Positions 49,958-60,000 of a DNA stretch of 60,000 bases are shown here, piece by piece; the stretch's first letter is position 1, and every line of letters starts with the position of its first letter. The stretch lies in contig RPFO01000165.1 in the NCBI GenBank assembly GCA_009746045.1, positions 2,397,521-2,457,520 on the forward strand, given 5' to 3'. The notes below the pieces were generated by a model. The model searched no databases and was not told where the DNA came from. It was given only the letters and a program-made list of their open reading frames with translations. The translations under genes were made by a program, and so were the position numbers. This DNA comes from Mesostigma viride (taxonomy: Eukaryota; Streptophyta; Mesostigmatophyceae; Mesostigmatales; Mesostigmataceae).

Positions 49958-52900
49958 CTATGGCCGCCCGTGTAAGGGGTCCATGAGCCCACGGAGCAGG
50001 GGGTACTGCCTCTCCGCCTTCTCCTCCAGCTTGGTGAGGGCATCTGCAGGGTTGTCCACACCAGGCACATGTTCAATGTGAGCTAGGTAGGACATCTCCT
50101 TGAGCAACAAGTAGTCAAGGTCCCTGCTCCTGGCCAGCTGCCTGTGCACAAATTGCACCATGCCCATGCTATCAGTCCTCACCAGTGTGTGCAGCTGCAA
50201 CCTACAGGAAGCCACTTGACATAGCTGGTAGAAGAGCTCCCTCAAGTAAAGAGCAGTATGCAGCCCTTCACAGATTGCCCTGCACTCAGCAATATCACTG
50301 CTGGGTGTAACCCTGTTCTGCAACCGACTGTACCAGGTAACAAGTGAGGTGTGATCTTGCTCCAGGGTAACTAATGCTGCTGCCCTGCCCCTGACCTCTG
50401 TGACCTTCCTATTATCCATAGAACTGTCCACATAGAGAACCATGTCAAGGGGCTTGTACAAATCCACAGGACCCAGTATGAGAGGGGGAGACATCATGAC
50501 AGCCTGCACCACACTCTCAGCACCCACCTCAACCAGCTGGGAATCAGTAAGTCGACTCAAAACCAGCAAGTCAGGGGCACATATACTTGCAAGCCATGCC
50601 AGCATGCCCCTGATGGTAGCACACCTAGCCTGCGTGATGGGCTCCTGCAATGCATCTACAATCTGCTGTGGGTAGTCCTTACCACCCTCCATCCTGATGA
50701 ACCACGAGCCCTTGGCTTGGAACAACGTAGCCTGCATGCCACAGAAGACCATAGGCTCATTCTCCACCATGTGCTGTATCTTACCCAGCTCAAACCGCTT
50801 CTGGATCTTAGCCAAGACAGCCTCAACCCAGTCTGGTGGACCTATGAGATGCAGGTCATCACCATGCAGTGAGGCAAAGACAGGAAGGCCATTGTGGGAC
50901 CCTTGGAACAAACAGGGATCCACTGGAGACACAGAAAACCCACAAGTATTCTTCAAGAATTTCTCTAGGCTCTTTCTCCAGATAATGGGACTGGACCTGA
51001 GACCTTCCAACCCTTTCAGAATTCTCAGGTACCTGGCCTTTATCTCTGCTCTCCATACAGCAGGTACAGTCACAAAGAAAGGAGGGATATCTCTCCAAGT
51101 CTGCCTAGCCTGATCTTGGTCACCCTTGAGAAAAGCCCTCTTGAAATCAATCAGCACAGAGCTATAGGGCACACCCTTAACCAGAAAAGACAGAAATATA
51201 CACAGCAGAATCCTCCACGTGTCATGCAGCATCCCTGGAGTATAGAGCTCCTCATCTAACAACTGGCCAGTGCCATGATACTCGGTTACAACTGGTCTGA
51301 CATGTGGCACCTGGACACCATCTACCTCCTTGAGCTTGAGGACAAACATCAATCTGAGCAGCTGGTGAACTTCTGGCAGCTCATCCACAGGTTCTGCACA
51401 GTTGGAAACTATCCACTCATGCCCAGAAGCAACAAAGCCAAGAGTCCATGCCTTAGCCATCTTGGGGCTTGCATCATCTCGACTAGCTGGCGCCAGGGAA
51501 TAGGACTGTGAGCAGCTATCTGGTACCTGTTTACCCCTAACTGCCGTGGATCAAAGGTGGTTGGGATTATCAACAGGTCCTCAGCTATGGGCTCCTGACC
51601 TTGAGGACCCTCAGCTGGCTGACTCCTAACAGCCTTGACCGCCACTGCAAGACCCTGGGAATAGTGATATCTTTCAAGGGGGAGGCTGCCCCTGCCTTCT
51701 AGTGCCAACTCATCAGAGGTCAAAGTAACCCCTGGCATGCACAAGAAGTTCTGACCCAGAATGGCAGGCCCCTGATAGCCCTCTACCACACAGAACGTGG
51801 TGGGCACCCCTAAGATAGGCACACTCACTTCCCCAAGGATCTTCATGGACACCTTTCCTGAGAAATCAGACACAGCAAGGCAACTGGGATGGGACATCTG
51901 TAAGCCTACAGCATCCTCTTCCCTGATGACAGACACCTGTGAGTTGGTATCTACCTCCATTGTAGCTGCCCAGCACGACCCCCACCCCGTGAGCTTGGAT
52001 ACCTTGGGATCATGTTTGCTGCGCATGAGTGCTCGGATGACGTCCGCCATGAGAGGCCCCCGGGCCTTAGGTGGCTGCCCCGTCCCCTCTGGCCTTGTGA
52101 CAGTTGCTTCAGCAGCCTCCTCCTGCTCGTCATCTTCCAGCAGGGACAGACCATCATCCACCACCAGAGGATTGTTAGCTGCTGCTGCCTGGCTCTGGCC
52201 TGGCTCCTCAACCCAGCTGGGAGGGCCTGGCCCGTCTGCAGGCCAGATTGCATGTGGCCTTCTCTCCTTGACATGAGCCCAGGACAACCTGTACACGTGC
52301 CTTGGATCCTTTTCCAAAGCCACCAGGCAAGATCTGTTAGCTTCCTCCACACGAGTGACAACCCCATCCTGCCACTTCCCCCGCTTGCCTGGAATAGATG
52401 GTTCCTTCCACATCCTGACCTTCAGCCCCACCTGAGGCCTCAGCACATTCCAGTTCTTGTCCTTACGTCTCAGCTGGGCAAATAACCTATCTGCCTTCCT
52501 AAGACTGGCCTGCACCACGTTCTCAGGCAACAAGCTATACTGCAGGGCCAGGGGAGAGACAGCCACACCATCAAAGTAATAGTTAACCCTGTGGTTCAGC
52601 TGCTCTTCTATCCCCTTACACCAGGCTGCCCTCTCTAAGGCAGATGCCACAAGTGGCACTGACTCTGCTGCTAGCACCACTGTCTTCACTTCACGTATGG
52701 ATCTCTCTACAGCCCCTTGCTGCCCATGACTCTCCCTGGGGACTACTACCAGCTTACAAGGCAGCTGGTCCTGATGCTTGAGCAAACAGTCAAACTGCAA
52801 GTCTGCCTGCACACTCTTGCACACCCCAAAGCCTGGGATCAGGGCCTTCATACCCAACAACAAGTGGTGCTCCTGCATACCAGGCAGAACGTCTATCAGC

Positions 52901-53529
52901 CTGTATCTGCTGAACCTGTCCACCCCCACCAATATATACAAGCCCCTGATATGCTGGATATCCATCTGGATGTCGCCACGCTCCCTAGCAGGCTCCCTAG
53001 CATGGGACTGAGGTGGGTGAACAGCATTCTCCTGGCAACCACAGTTCTCAGCAGCAGCCTGGCAAGCCTCCCACAAAGGCTCCCTACCTAGCTTCCAAGC
53101 AAACATTGCTGCCTGCCCAGAATGCCCAAACATGTGATGCAACCTATGGCCAGCCTCAGCATAGCTCAGCACTCTGTCAGTACTGACCTGGCGAGACGTC
53201 TGAACCGTGTGTGGGGACACATGATCCACTCCTGAGGTTCCAGGGCTTCCCTGCAGGCCGTCCTGACGCCCCAAGTCAGGCCCTGCACCCTGGACCGCTC
53301 CAGGCCCTTCCAGCAAGGTCCCTTGGCCCTCCAGGCCAGCACCTGCTGGAGACCCACCACCTGCATGAGGCATAGGGAATTCAGCTGCAGCATTGTTATT
53401 GCAATCCAGTGGAAGAACAACATCTTTACACCCTTGGTGCTGCACAAGGGGCACACCCCCGTCCTTATGTACATCCAGCACACCTTCCCCAAGGGGTGAT
53501 TGACTATTTACAGGGGATGATGTAGCTAG
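49958..53529 (-). pseudogene. pol: Element E Pol, one frameshift
   Basis: Same order as C: integrase (HHMFGH...NCGC; D-D-E), protease (EVDTNSQVSV, AILGQNF), RT (DFKRAFLKGD, LHGDDLHLI) and RNase H (LYVDSSMD, SSDIAECRAICEGL, VDNPADALTK). The frame is open from the gag TGA without an ATG: TGA CTA GCT ACA TCA and so on. A 1-nt deletion near 51468 (GGGGCTTGC, against GGGGCTTTGC in A) breaks it between protease and RT. Otherwise it is intact to a stop at 49958. Confidence 0.9.
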
Positions 53530-54880
53530 TCACTGCTGCCCAGACTGGCCTCCTGCCCCAGCAGGCTTGGCCTTCCTGTCAGGACACTCACGACGCCAGT
53601 GACCTTCCTTGCCACACACAAAACATGCTCCACCCTTCTTCCCAGACCCAGCCCCACCCTTGCCAGGCTTCCCCTGGCCTCCCTGAGGCTGCCCACCCTG
53701 CTTGCCCTGGTTGCCTTGAGCTTGGCCCTTGCCTTGCCCTTGGCCACCCTTACCCTGCTGACCACCAGCTTGCTGGCCCCCAACCCCTCCTTGGGGACCT
53801 GCACCCTTGCCACCCTGAGCCCCTGCCTCTGGCGCCTGAAGCGCTTACGCTTGTTGGGCCTTGCCCCATCACGGGCTGGGTACCCGGGGACATCACCTTG
53901 GCCCTGCACAGCGGAGGTGGCATTGCTGCCATGGGACTGGATAGCCTTGCAGGCAGGATCTGGCTTCCTTATGCTGAGGATTACAAGCTCCAGAGCACGC
54001 AAGGAGCCATCAGTCTGGTTAAGAAACATGCGGGCACCGTTCCTCCCATCCACACTCAAACCCATACGGTCCAGGAAATAGTCTGCCAAGGCCCTATCTG
54101 TGACCAGGAAGCCATACTTGGCCCCCTTGTCCTGATACGGTTGAGCCTAGCCCATTCCTCTGCCACAGGGCCCACTATCTCAAAGGTGTCATACTGATGC
54201 TTGTAGTAGTTGGTGAGGTTGAGAACCTTGTCAGAGAACTCCTCCCTCAACCCATCCAGGAACTGTGCCCAGGTTAGCTTATCCTTGACAGCAGTCCTAG
54301 CCTTCTCCCTGACACGCTCTGACGAGTCCCTGTTGCACGTGGACGAGTGAAACACTTGCACTAGGTTGACAGTGGGGTCCACGGAGAACACAACAAGCTC
54401 CATGTCCTCTAGCCACTTGTCCAATGCTTCCTGTGCTAGTGGTGGGTTAAGAGGCTTTTGTCCATTCATAACAGTGACAGCACTCATGTGAGGTCTCGAC
54501 CCTGGCAGCGCCTTCACTGGCTCCACCACAGCGGGTGTCACAACAACAGCACCACTTGGTCCAGCAGGCACAGGGGAGAGCACATCCACATGAGGCCTCT
54601 TACCATTGCCGTCAGCAGAGGGGTCCCTCTTACGCTTCTCCACGGCAGGTTGCCCATTCGCCACCGTTATTGCATCAGATGCCCCAGCGCCCGCGCCTTG
54701 CGCGCCTCCTCCACCGAGTCTTCGTGTCGCCTCTTGCTCCCTGGTCGCTTTCCCCCATCGCCGTCGCTGGCTGGGATCGCCTCTCCCACCAGCGCCTCCT
54801 TGCCCTTCCCAGGCTCCTGGCTCCTCCAGCCGGTGCCCCTCCTCGCCCTTGTCGCCGTCGCCCGGTTTGCCACGAGGCAT
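53530..54880 (-). pseudogene. gag: Element E Gag, frameshifted
   Basis: Starts at ATG 54880 (MPRGKPGDGDKGEE). The capsid-like region and the knuckle CFVCGKEGHWRREC match A. Frameshifts lie near 54720 (N-terminal region), near 54132 and near 53830. The stop TGA at 53530-53532 is followed by CTA in the pol frame. Confidence 0.85.
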
Positions 54881-54933
54881 TATATACAAGTGGGGACACA
54901 ACAATAAAGGCGAAGGAAAAAGGAAGAACTGAC

Positions 54934-56119
54934 TCAAGCACTGGCGTCGCTGGGGGATGCCGTGGGCACCGTCCCAGCTACTGACTCAGCACCTGCTTGG
55001 TTCGCTGCCTCCAGCTCTCGCTCTTGAGCAGTGGCTGCGATGGGCGTCTCTGGCCGCTCCTCGTCGCTGCCAGCGGCGTCCTCCCGTCGGCGTAGGGTCC
55101 AAACACTCTGCTAACGGGTCGCCCGTCTGCAGATTTCTCCACTGGGATCCGGGGCTCGCTCCCACTCGAGCGATCCCACTCAAGTTCCTCACCCACCGCG
55201 TTCCACCACCCCGCTTGTCGTTGCAAGCCCCACGACCACCGTAGTCGTGTTCGGGCTCTTGCGGGACGTGCAGCTCAGCACGACGTCGTGCAGCGTACCC
55301 TTCTGTGGTACCGTCGCCTTGATCTATCTGCTGAGATGAACGTTCGATGATCCCCTCTGGCTGATCAACGAATTGGTAATGGAAGTCTTCTGGCGTTACC
55401 TCCCGACCCGTGATGACCTCGACCACTGGATCGTGTGCGTCTGGTTCCGCCGCCCGCGGTGTGTCGAGTGTTGACCAAATCCCAAATGGTCGTGTGGTTA
55501 TCACCCACCGGTCTGCGTTTCCCCGTGACTCCTGCAAAAGAATGTTCACGAGGTGTTCGCACGTTTGTGAAACCACCTCTGCCGTCGACCAGGGGTTGTC
55601 GACTTCGCGCGCCTGCGCTTGCCTGATCACGTCCGGGACTTCAACTCCCGCGCCCAGCACAGACGTTGCCACCTGATGGTTGAACAGTCGCGCTGCTCCC
55701 AGTCCAATGGCCACGATCTGGCCCAGTGCCTCCCGCGCCAAATCCAGCTGCGACACGGTCACGTGCCCGCCCTGGTGAGCCACCTCCAGACCGTAAATGG
55801 TCGAGGACAGCTCGTCCCGTATTGACACAAACTTTTCGACGGCCTCTCGCGACAATTCGCCGGGAGCTGTCGAAGCCTCAATCTGCATCACAATGGGGTC
55901 GCTCGCCGCCGGCCCTGCTGCAGTTCCGCAAACTGCTACCCAACCTTTCTTCGCCAGCCCCCTTGCCAGGTACGCCGCCTGGACGAAGGTTGATGCGGTG
56001 CTCGGATGAGCGTAGGGATGAAAAGGTCGTGATCGCTCCGGGGCTCCTACCCGAAGCTGCGGCTGCGAGCTCTGGCTTTGCGAAGGCTCAATGGCCTGTT
56101 CCCTCGGCACGTTGGACAT
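54934..56119 (-). pseudogene. Element E ORF1 (unknown protein), near-complete
   Basis: Starts at ATG 56119 (MSNVPREQAIEPSQSQSS), 25 nt from the LTR, and is open to about 55200; small indels follow before the tail ending ...PTASPSDASA at 54934. It is the best-preserved ORF1 in the window, with more than 300 uninterrupted codons. Blocks: TFVQAAYLARGLAKKGWVAV, APGELSREAVEKFVSIRDEL, QLDLAREALGQIVAIGLGAA, LFNHQVATSVLGAG, LLQESRGNADRWVITTRPFG, GIIERSSQQIDQGDGT. Predicted all-helical core. The function is unknown. Confidence 0.75.
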
Positions 56120-56144
56120 GAAGAAGTAAGGAGACAATAATACG
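56120..56144 (-). promoter_or_regulatory. Element E leader, candidate priming site CGTATTATTGT
   Basis: The 25 nt between LTR and ORF1 begin CGTATTATTGT on the minus strand (56134-56144). This is complementary to ACAATAATACG in the 3' UTR (49257-49267). Relative to B-D, C is replaced by T here and the partner G by A. Confidence 0.6.
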
Positions 56145-56788
56145 AGTTAGAAAGAGCTCCCAACGTATGTGAGCTCTTGATCTTTCACAGCGCGTCTTAG
56201 CCAATGTTGCAAGGCAGCAACCTTAAATCTGTTCACCAGGCCACGACCACAATGGGCACTTCCACGACCAAGGTGGCACCCACGGTTCGTGCTTTCCGAG
56301 ATAGCTGGTCATCCCCCATGACCAAGCTATATCCTTTGCGTTGTTCCTCGTTCCCATCGGTGTGACGAGGCACGTGCAGGCGTGCAAGCAAATCCTCAAC
56401 GTCCACTGGCATCAGTGCAGAGCCAGGACGAACTGGATTTGCCTAGACTCTGCAACCTAGGAAGTACAGGACCTGTCACAAGCCTGCAAGGCCTAGTATC
56501 CTTGCAGCCCTGTGCCAGCTCCAGTACCCTACTAGTTGCAGGCTGCTGCTCCTCCTGGCTACGTGGACCACAGTCACGTGATAGACAGGCTAAGCCTGTG
56601 CAGGCACGGCCTGCCACGTGTCCTGTCCACTACACCAGAGGACTGCACCCTAGTCGGCCACGGACGGCTAGGACTTCGGGACTTGATATCTTTCTCGTCC
56701 CTTGTCTGTTTCAGGCGGTCAGCACGGCGTTGGAAAGGTCTTTCCAAACTGCATCCACTTAGCATATTGGTTGCCCAAAATGCTAACT
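56145..56788 (-). repeat. Element E 5' LTR (644 bp)
   Basis: Ends AGTTAG and CTAACT; followed by the target duplicate ATATC. It contains a U5 hairpin AAGAGCTC...GAGCTC(T)T near 56150-56180 with CTCACA at the loop side. Confidence 0.95.
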
Positions 56789-59245
56789 ATATCTCCTCAT
56801 GTGAAGTTTGTGTCCTCGCTGGACCTGCGTAGCGGCTTTCATCAGATCGCAGTTGCGCCGGAGGATCAGCGGAAGCTTGCATTCTGGGGGGGCGGCAATT
56901 TGTATGAGTGGGTGCGCATGCCCTTTGGGCACCGCAACGCTAGTGCTGTTTTCCAGCGAGCTATGGACAAAGTGCTTGCAGGTCTTCCTTTCGCCGCTTG
57001 TTACATTGATGATGTAATCGTCTTTAGCGCGACATTTGAGGAGCACCTGGCGCACTTGGAGCAGGTTCGCTTGGCTCTCGAGGAGCATAATATGCGGCTG
57101 CACCCTGAGAAGTGCAAGTTCGCCCAGCGGACCCTCTCATTCCTTGGTCATCAGATTGTGCCGGGTGGCCGGACGCCTGATGCCGCCAAGGTCGAATCCA
57201 TTGTGCAGGCCGCCGTACCCACGGATGTCTCAGGGGTGCGGGCGTATTTGGGTTTGGCTGGCTATTACCGAGGTTACATTGAGAACTTCAGCAGCAAGGT
57301 GAAGCCCTTGACCGAGTTACTCAAGAAGGGGTGCGTGTGGGCGTGGGGTCCCGCACAGCAACGCGCCATCGAGACAATCAAGCAGGAGCTCACGTCGGCC
57401 CCGATTCTGCGCGCCCCTGACTATGCTTTGCCATTTGTGTTATATACCGACTGGTCCAAGGTAGGACTGGGTGCGGTCTTGGCGCAAAAGGATGGTGATG
57501 GGCGCGAGCACGTTATTGCTTATGCTAGTCGCAGCAACAACCCAGCGGAGAGCCGGTATTCTTCCTATGAGGGGGAGGCACTGGCTGTGGTGTGGGCCAT
57601 CAAGCACTTTCGCCCGTATTTAGTTGGGCGCGTGTTTACTCTGGTGACAGACCACCAGCCGCTTCAGTGGCTAATGACCAACACCAACCTGACGGGTAAG
57701 CTCGCCCGATGGGCCATGATTATCCAGGAGTACCACATGACCATTGTGCATCGGGCCGGCAAGGACCATGTCAACGCCGATGTGCTATCCCGATACGCCA
57801 TGCCTACCACTGTTGACCACACTGGAGCCCGGGCCATGGGTGCCGAGGGCTCGTCGGGTTCTGTGGTCTTTGTGAACGCTGCTGGGTATGCGGCCGACGA
57901 TGAGGAGGAGGCGTGGTGGCGCAGTGTCGAGTACTCTGTGGCGGACTTCGGCATCAGCGACGACCCGGTGCGGCCGTCGCCATTCACGCCATCCAAAGCT
58001 GTGTGCGCTATGGAAGAGGGTAGGTCTCTGTCCTTTGACATTGATCCTTCTCTGCAGCAGCTGATCGCTGTGCAGGCTCTCTTAGCGCGTAGCTCTCTTG
58101 CTGATTGCTACACCGCTGATATCTGGCTAGATGGTCGAGTTTTGGAGCAAGTGCAGGGTGCTGTCTTGACTCCTACTCCAGTCGATTGGACTCCTGCTCA
58201 GAAGGCGACGGAGTTGAACAGGGTGCAGCACAGGGCTGCAACCTATGGTTGGGAAGATGGGGTTTTGTACAAGCTGTTGGGCAAGCGTAGGGTGGTCGTC
58301 CCACCGCCTGACAAGCGCGTTGCTATAGTGCAGGCGTACCACGAGCGGTATGGTCACTTGGGTGGCAATCGCACGCTCAGCCTCGTACGGACCAGCTATT
58401 GGTGGAATAACATGCGACACACAGTGGCCCAGGTAGTGGCCAGCTGTGTCCCGTGTGCTCGAACCAAGGCTAACTTTAGCGCAGATCATGGTGCCAAGGA
58501 GCTGATGTCGCTTCCCATCAAGGGCTTGTTTTATCGCTGGCACGTCGATCTGTGCGGGCCGTTTCAGGAGAGCCCTGACGGCAACCTCTATGTCATGGTA
58601 TGCGTGGAGAGCTTTAGCAAATGGGTTGAGTTGATCCCCATTGCTGACAAGCATGCCGCTACCACAGCGAAGCATTTTGCAGACATCATCACCAGGTTTG
58701 GGGCTCCCGCGGAGGTAGTCACGGACCAGGGTGGTGAGTTCAGGGGTGAGTTCCAGGAGTTGCTGGATGGATGTCTTATTGATCACCGTCGCACTTCTCG
58801 GGAGCATCCTCAGGCCAATGGTTTGGCTGAGAGATTGGTGCAGACCGTCAAGCAGGCGCTGCGCAAGTGGAGCCTGCAGGTGCCGGAGTCGGCCAGGTGG
58901 GATCGCGAGTTGGCATGGATTGCCATGGGTTATCGCATGTCTCCCCAGGAGTCTCTCGCTACCTTCTCCCCGTATTTCCTTCTGTTCGGGCGTAATCCTC
59001 TTTTGCCTACGGAGGCACAGGTTGCGCACCCCGAACCCATGGCCTTCGACAACGCTCAGCAATTTTTGGTTGAGGTGCTGGCCAGGGCAGAGACTTTTAA
59101 GAAGGTCATGCCCATCGCGATGAACAACTTGTTCATTGCTCAGCACAGGGACTCCCTGCGTTACGCTCAGCGCCGGGGGGCGCATACATGGCTCGCCAGC
59201 TGCGGTTTAGGCCAGGGCAGTATGTTTTCCTGCGCACTCAGCTGA
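56789..59245 (+). pseudogene. pol: Gypsy Pol: RT core, RNase H, integrase
   Basis: Continues the RT after element E. RT: SSLDLRSGFHQIAVAPEDQR, MPFGHRNASAVFQRAMDKVL and active site CYIDDVIVFS near 57000-57030. RNase H: LYTDWSKVGLGAVLAQKD, YEGEALAVVWAIKHF, VTDHQPLQWL, HVNADVLSR. Integrase: zinc region (HERYGHLGG ... CVPCARTK) and core with D in WHVDLCGPF, D in VTDQGGEFRG and E in NGLAERLVQTVK. This is the classical Ty3/Gypsy order. Near 59176 a G-run is one base short, so YAQRRG passes out of frame; the integrase C-terminus continues in the next frame. Confidence 0.92.
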
Positions 59246-59655
59246 AGCACACTTTGGATGTGGAGGCGGGGCCCACCATTTTGCGCATTGTGGCTATCAA
59301 ACCATCGGGAGTGGCAATTTTGGAGGGCGCCGACGGGAGCCGTACGACAGACAACCTCAGCAATCTCAGCGATCCCTGCTCACTGCCCAATTTGGTCCAC
59401 GACCTCCAACCGCACACATCTCGCCGAGTCAAGGACGCCCAGTGTCAGGTTTGTCACCGGGTCGATCAGGCGGAGTCCATGTTATTGTGTGATCAGTGTA
59501 ACTGTGGTTGGCACATGCAGTGCTTGCAGCCCGTGGTCACCAGCATTCCGGAGGGGGATTGGTTTTGTCCAGTGTGCACCGCTGCGCAGTTTACCTCCCG
59601 CAGCTTGACTGCGGTCACCGCTGCCCTTGTCTTGGTACGATCGCTGTCTTCGTGA
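59188..59655 (+). CDS. Gypsy integrase C-terminus with PHD finger
   Basis: The frame carries the integrase C-terminal beta-barrel region (RFRPGQYVFLRTQ ... TILRIVAIKPSGVAILEGAD) and then a PHD zinc finger at 59443-59577: CQVCHRVDQAESMLLCDQC, then CGWHMQC, GDWFCPVC. This is a C4HC3 layout with the Trp two residues before the last Cys pair. PHD fingers read histone H3 tails. In chromoviruses a chromodomain at this position targets integration, so a targeting role is a reasonable inference. In the full protein it would be fused to integrase; here the fusion is broken by the G-run indel near 59176. TGA ends the frame at 59653-59655. Confidence 0.88.
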   Translation: MARQLRFRPGQYVFLRTQLKHTLDVEAGPTILRIVAIKPSGVAILEGADGSRTTDNLSNLSDPCSLPNLVHDLQPHTSRRVKDAQCQVCHRVDQAESMLLCDQCNCGWHMQCLQPVVTSIPEGDWFCPVCTAAQFTSRSLTAVTAALVLVRSLSS

Positions 59656-59826
59656 TGGGGCCGGTCGCCAGCGAGGGGGGGAATCATGGGACAGGTCCTC
59701 GCCCACCCCACAGGGCATGCAGTTAAGGCAGGCACATCAGCTCAGCTCATTTGGGTTTTACCAAATTAAGCTGAGTGGCCAGCCGCCATGGTGGCGCCGG
59801 AGATTGTGGCACGCAGACGCGACAGC
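59656..59826 (+). other. Gypsy 3' untranslated region
   Basis: Includes a purine run GCGAGGGGGGGAA at 59671-59683 (candidate polypurine tract, though about 145 bp before the LTR). It also holds a hairpin CTCAGCTCATTTGG / CCAAATTAAGCTGAG near 59736-59772. Confidence 0.55.
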
Positions 59827-60000
59827 TGTCACGGACGCGAGCTATGTCATCCGGGCGCCCACTATGCACAAGACCGGTGACGTGCGCAAGGAATTTGTTT
59901 TCTACGCATTTTCGACAAAGGCTAGTGACCGGGGGGGGACACTAGCACTTGCAGCATAAGAGCGGACGAAAGTGTACGTGCACGCGCGCCGGGCCAGGCA
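59827..60000 (+). repeat. Gypsy 3' LTR, first 174 bp
   Basis: Matches 41876 onward almost base for base, with one extra G in a G-run. Continues beyond the window. Confidence 0.92.

Larger units (their letters stand above)
48302..56788 (-). mobile_element. Copia-like element E, complete, inserted in Gypsy RT
   Basis: Full-length 8487-bp minus-strand element with two 644-bp LTRs that differ by only a handful of substitutions and two 1-nt indels. The target duplicate is ATATC (48297-48301 and 56789-56793). The LTR ends are AGTTAG...CTAACT, a 6-bp inverted repeat rather than TG...CA. High LTR identity means a recent insertion, so E is younger than the Gypsy host element, which is itself younger than D. 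Confidence 0.95.
41876..60000 (+). mobile_element. Ty3/Gypsy element with DNA methyltransferase and PHD finger (interrupted by E)
   Basis: The 5' LTR starts at 41876 (TGTCACGGACGCG) and the same sequence restarts at 59827 as the 3' LTR, which runs off the window. The internal region encodes Gag, protease, a C5 cytosine methyltransferase, RT, RNase H, integrase and a PHD finger. RT-RNase H-integrase order and motifs are Gypsy-type. Element E (48302-56788) is inserted in the RT; removing E and one ATATC copy rejoins the frame (DKIS-PHVKF). Without E the element would be about 10.5 kb including two LTRs of about 1.06 kb. Confidence 0.92.

Noticed and set aside
1-60000. Bacterial or viral origin of the window
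   Set aside because: Spliced transposase exons, CACTA and LINE insertions, Copia/Gypsy elements and PHD finger indicate a nuclear eukaryotic genome. No prokaryotic gene organisation or viral capsid/polymerase set is seen.

Overview
The window is a eukaryotic repeat island made almost entirely of nested transposable elements. No bacterial-type operon and no complete host gene can be supported. Spliced transposase genes, Ty1/Copia and Ty3/Gypsy elements with CCHC Gag knuckles, a CACTA (EnSpm) DNA transposon, a LINE 3' fragment and a Gypsy element carrying a cytosine-5 DNA methyltransferase (C5-MTase) domain suggest a green-lineage alga. As I recall, C5-MTases inside retrotransposons have been reported from charophytes and dinoflagellates. 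A charophyte (streptophyte) alga such as Klebsormidium is therefore my best guess, but it is an inference.

Layout. 1-966: no recognisable gene. 967-6342 plus 33796-34099: Copia-like element A (minus strand), truncated in its reverse transcriptase (RT), with its 5' LTR split by a CACTA transposon. 6343-33793: the CACTA transposon, with CACTA...TAGTG ends, a 2-bp AA target duplication and subterminal GAGAAT arrays. It has a minus-strand TNP2-type transposase gene and a divergent plus-strand second gene. The transposase gene is interrupted twice: by a tandem Copia-like insertion B-C (7710-23818; LTR-internal-LTR-internal-LTR, 5-bp duplication GGCGC) and by a 5'-truncated LINE (26051-27077, 17-bp duplication). 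34100-35385: a fragment of an unidentified minus-strand ORF split by a 213-bp SINE-like insertion. 35386-41875: Copia-like element D (minus strand). D is cut at 41876 by a Ty3/Gypsy element that runs past the window end, and the Gypsy RT is itself interrupted by Copia-like element E (48302-56788, 5-bp duplication ATATC).

Copia-like elements A-E form two related families (A/E and B/C/D) with an unusual plan: LTR - very short leader - ORF1 (unknown protein) - gag (CCHC) - in-frame UGA - integrase - aspartic protease - RT - RNase H - about 0.9-1.0 kb structured 3' UTR - LTR. Protease lies after integrase, the RT active site reads HGDD, LTR ends are AGTTAG... rather than TG...CA, and no tRNA-type (TGG) primer-binding site follows the LTR. 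Instead a 10-11 nt sequence directly after the 5' LTR is complementary to a conserved 3' UTR stem-loop, and the two sides co-vary between the families.

The Gypsy element encodes Gag - protease - C5-MTase - RT - RNase H - integrase - PHD finger, i.e. a putative DNA-methylation writer and a putative histone-tail reader in one element.

Nearly every coding region has one or a few single-nucleotide frameshifts, some in homopolymers. Some copies are therefore dead, or the assembly holds residual indel errors; only the pol ORF of element C (1195 codons) is fully open.
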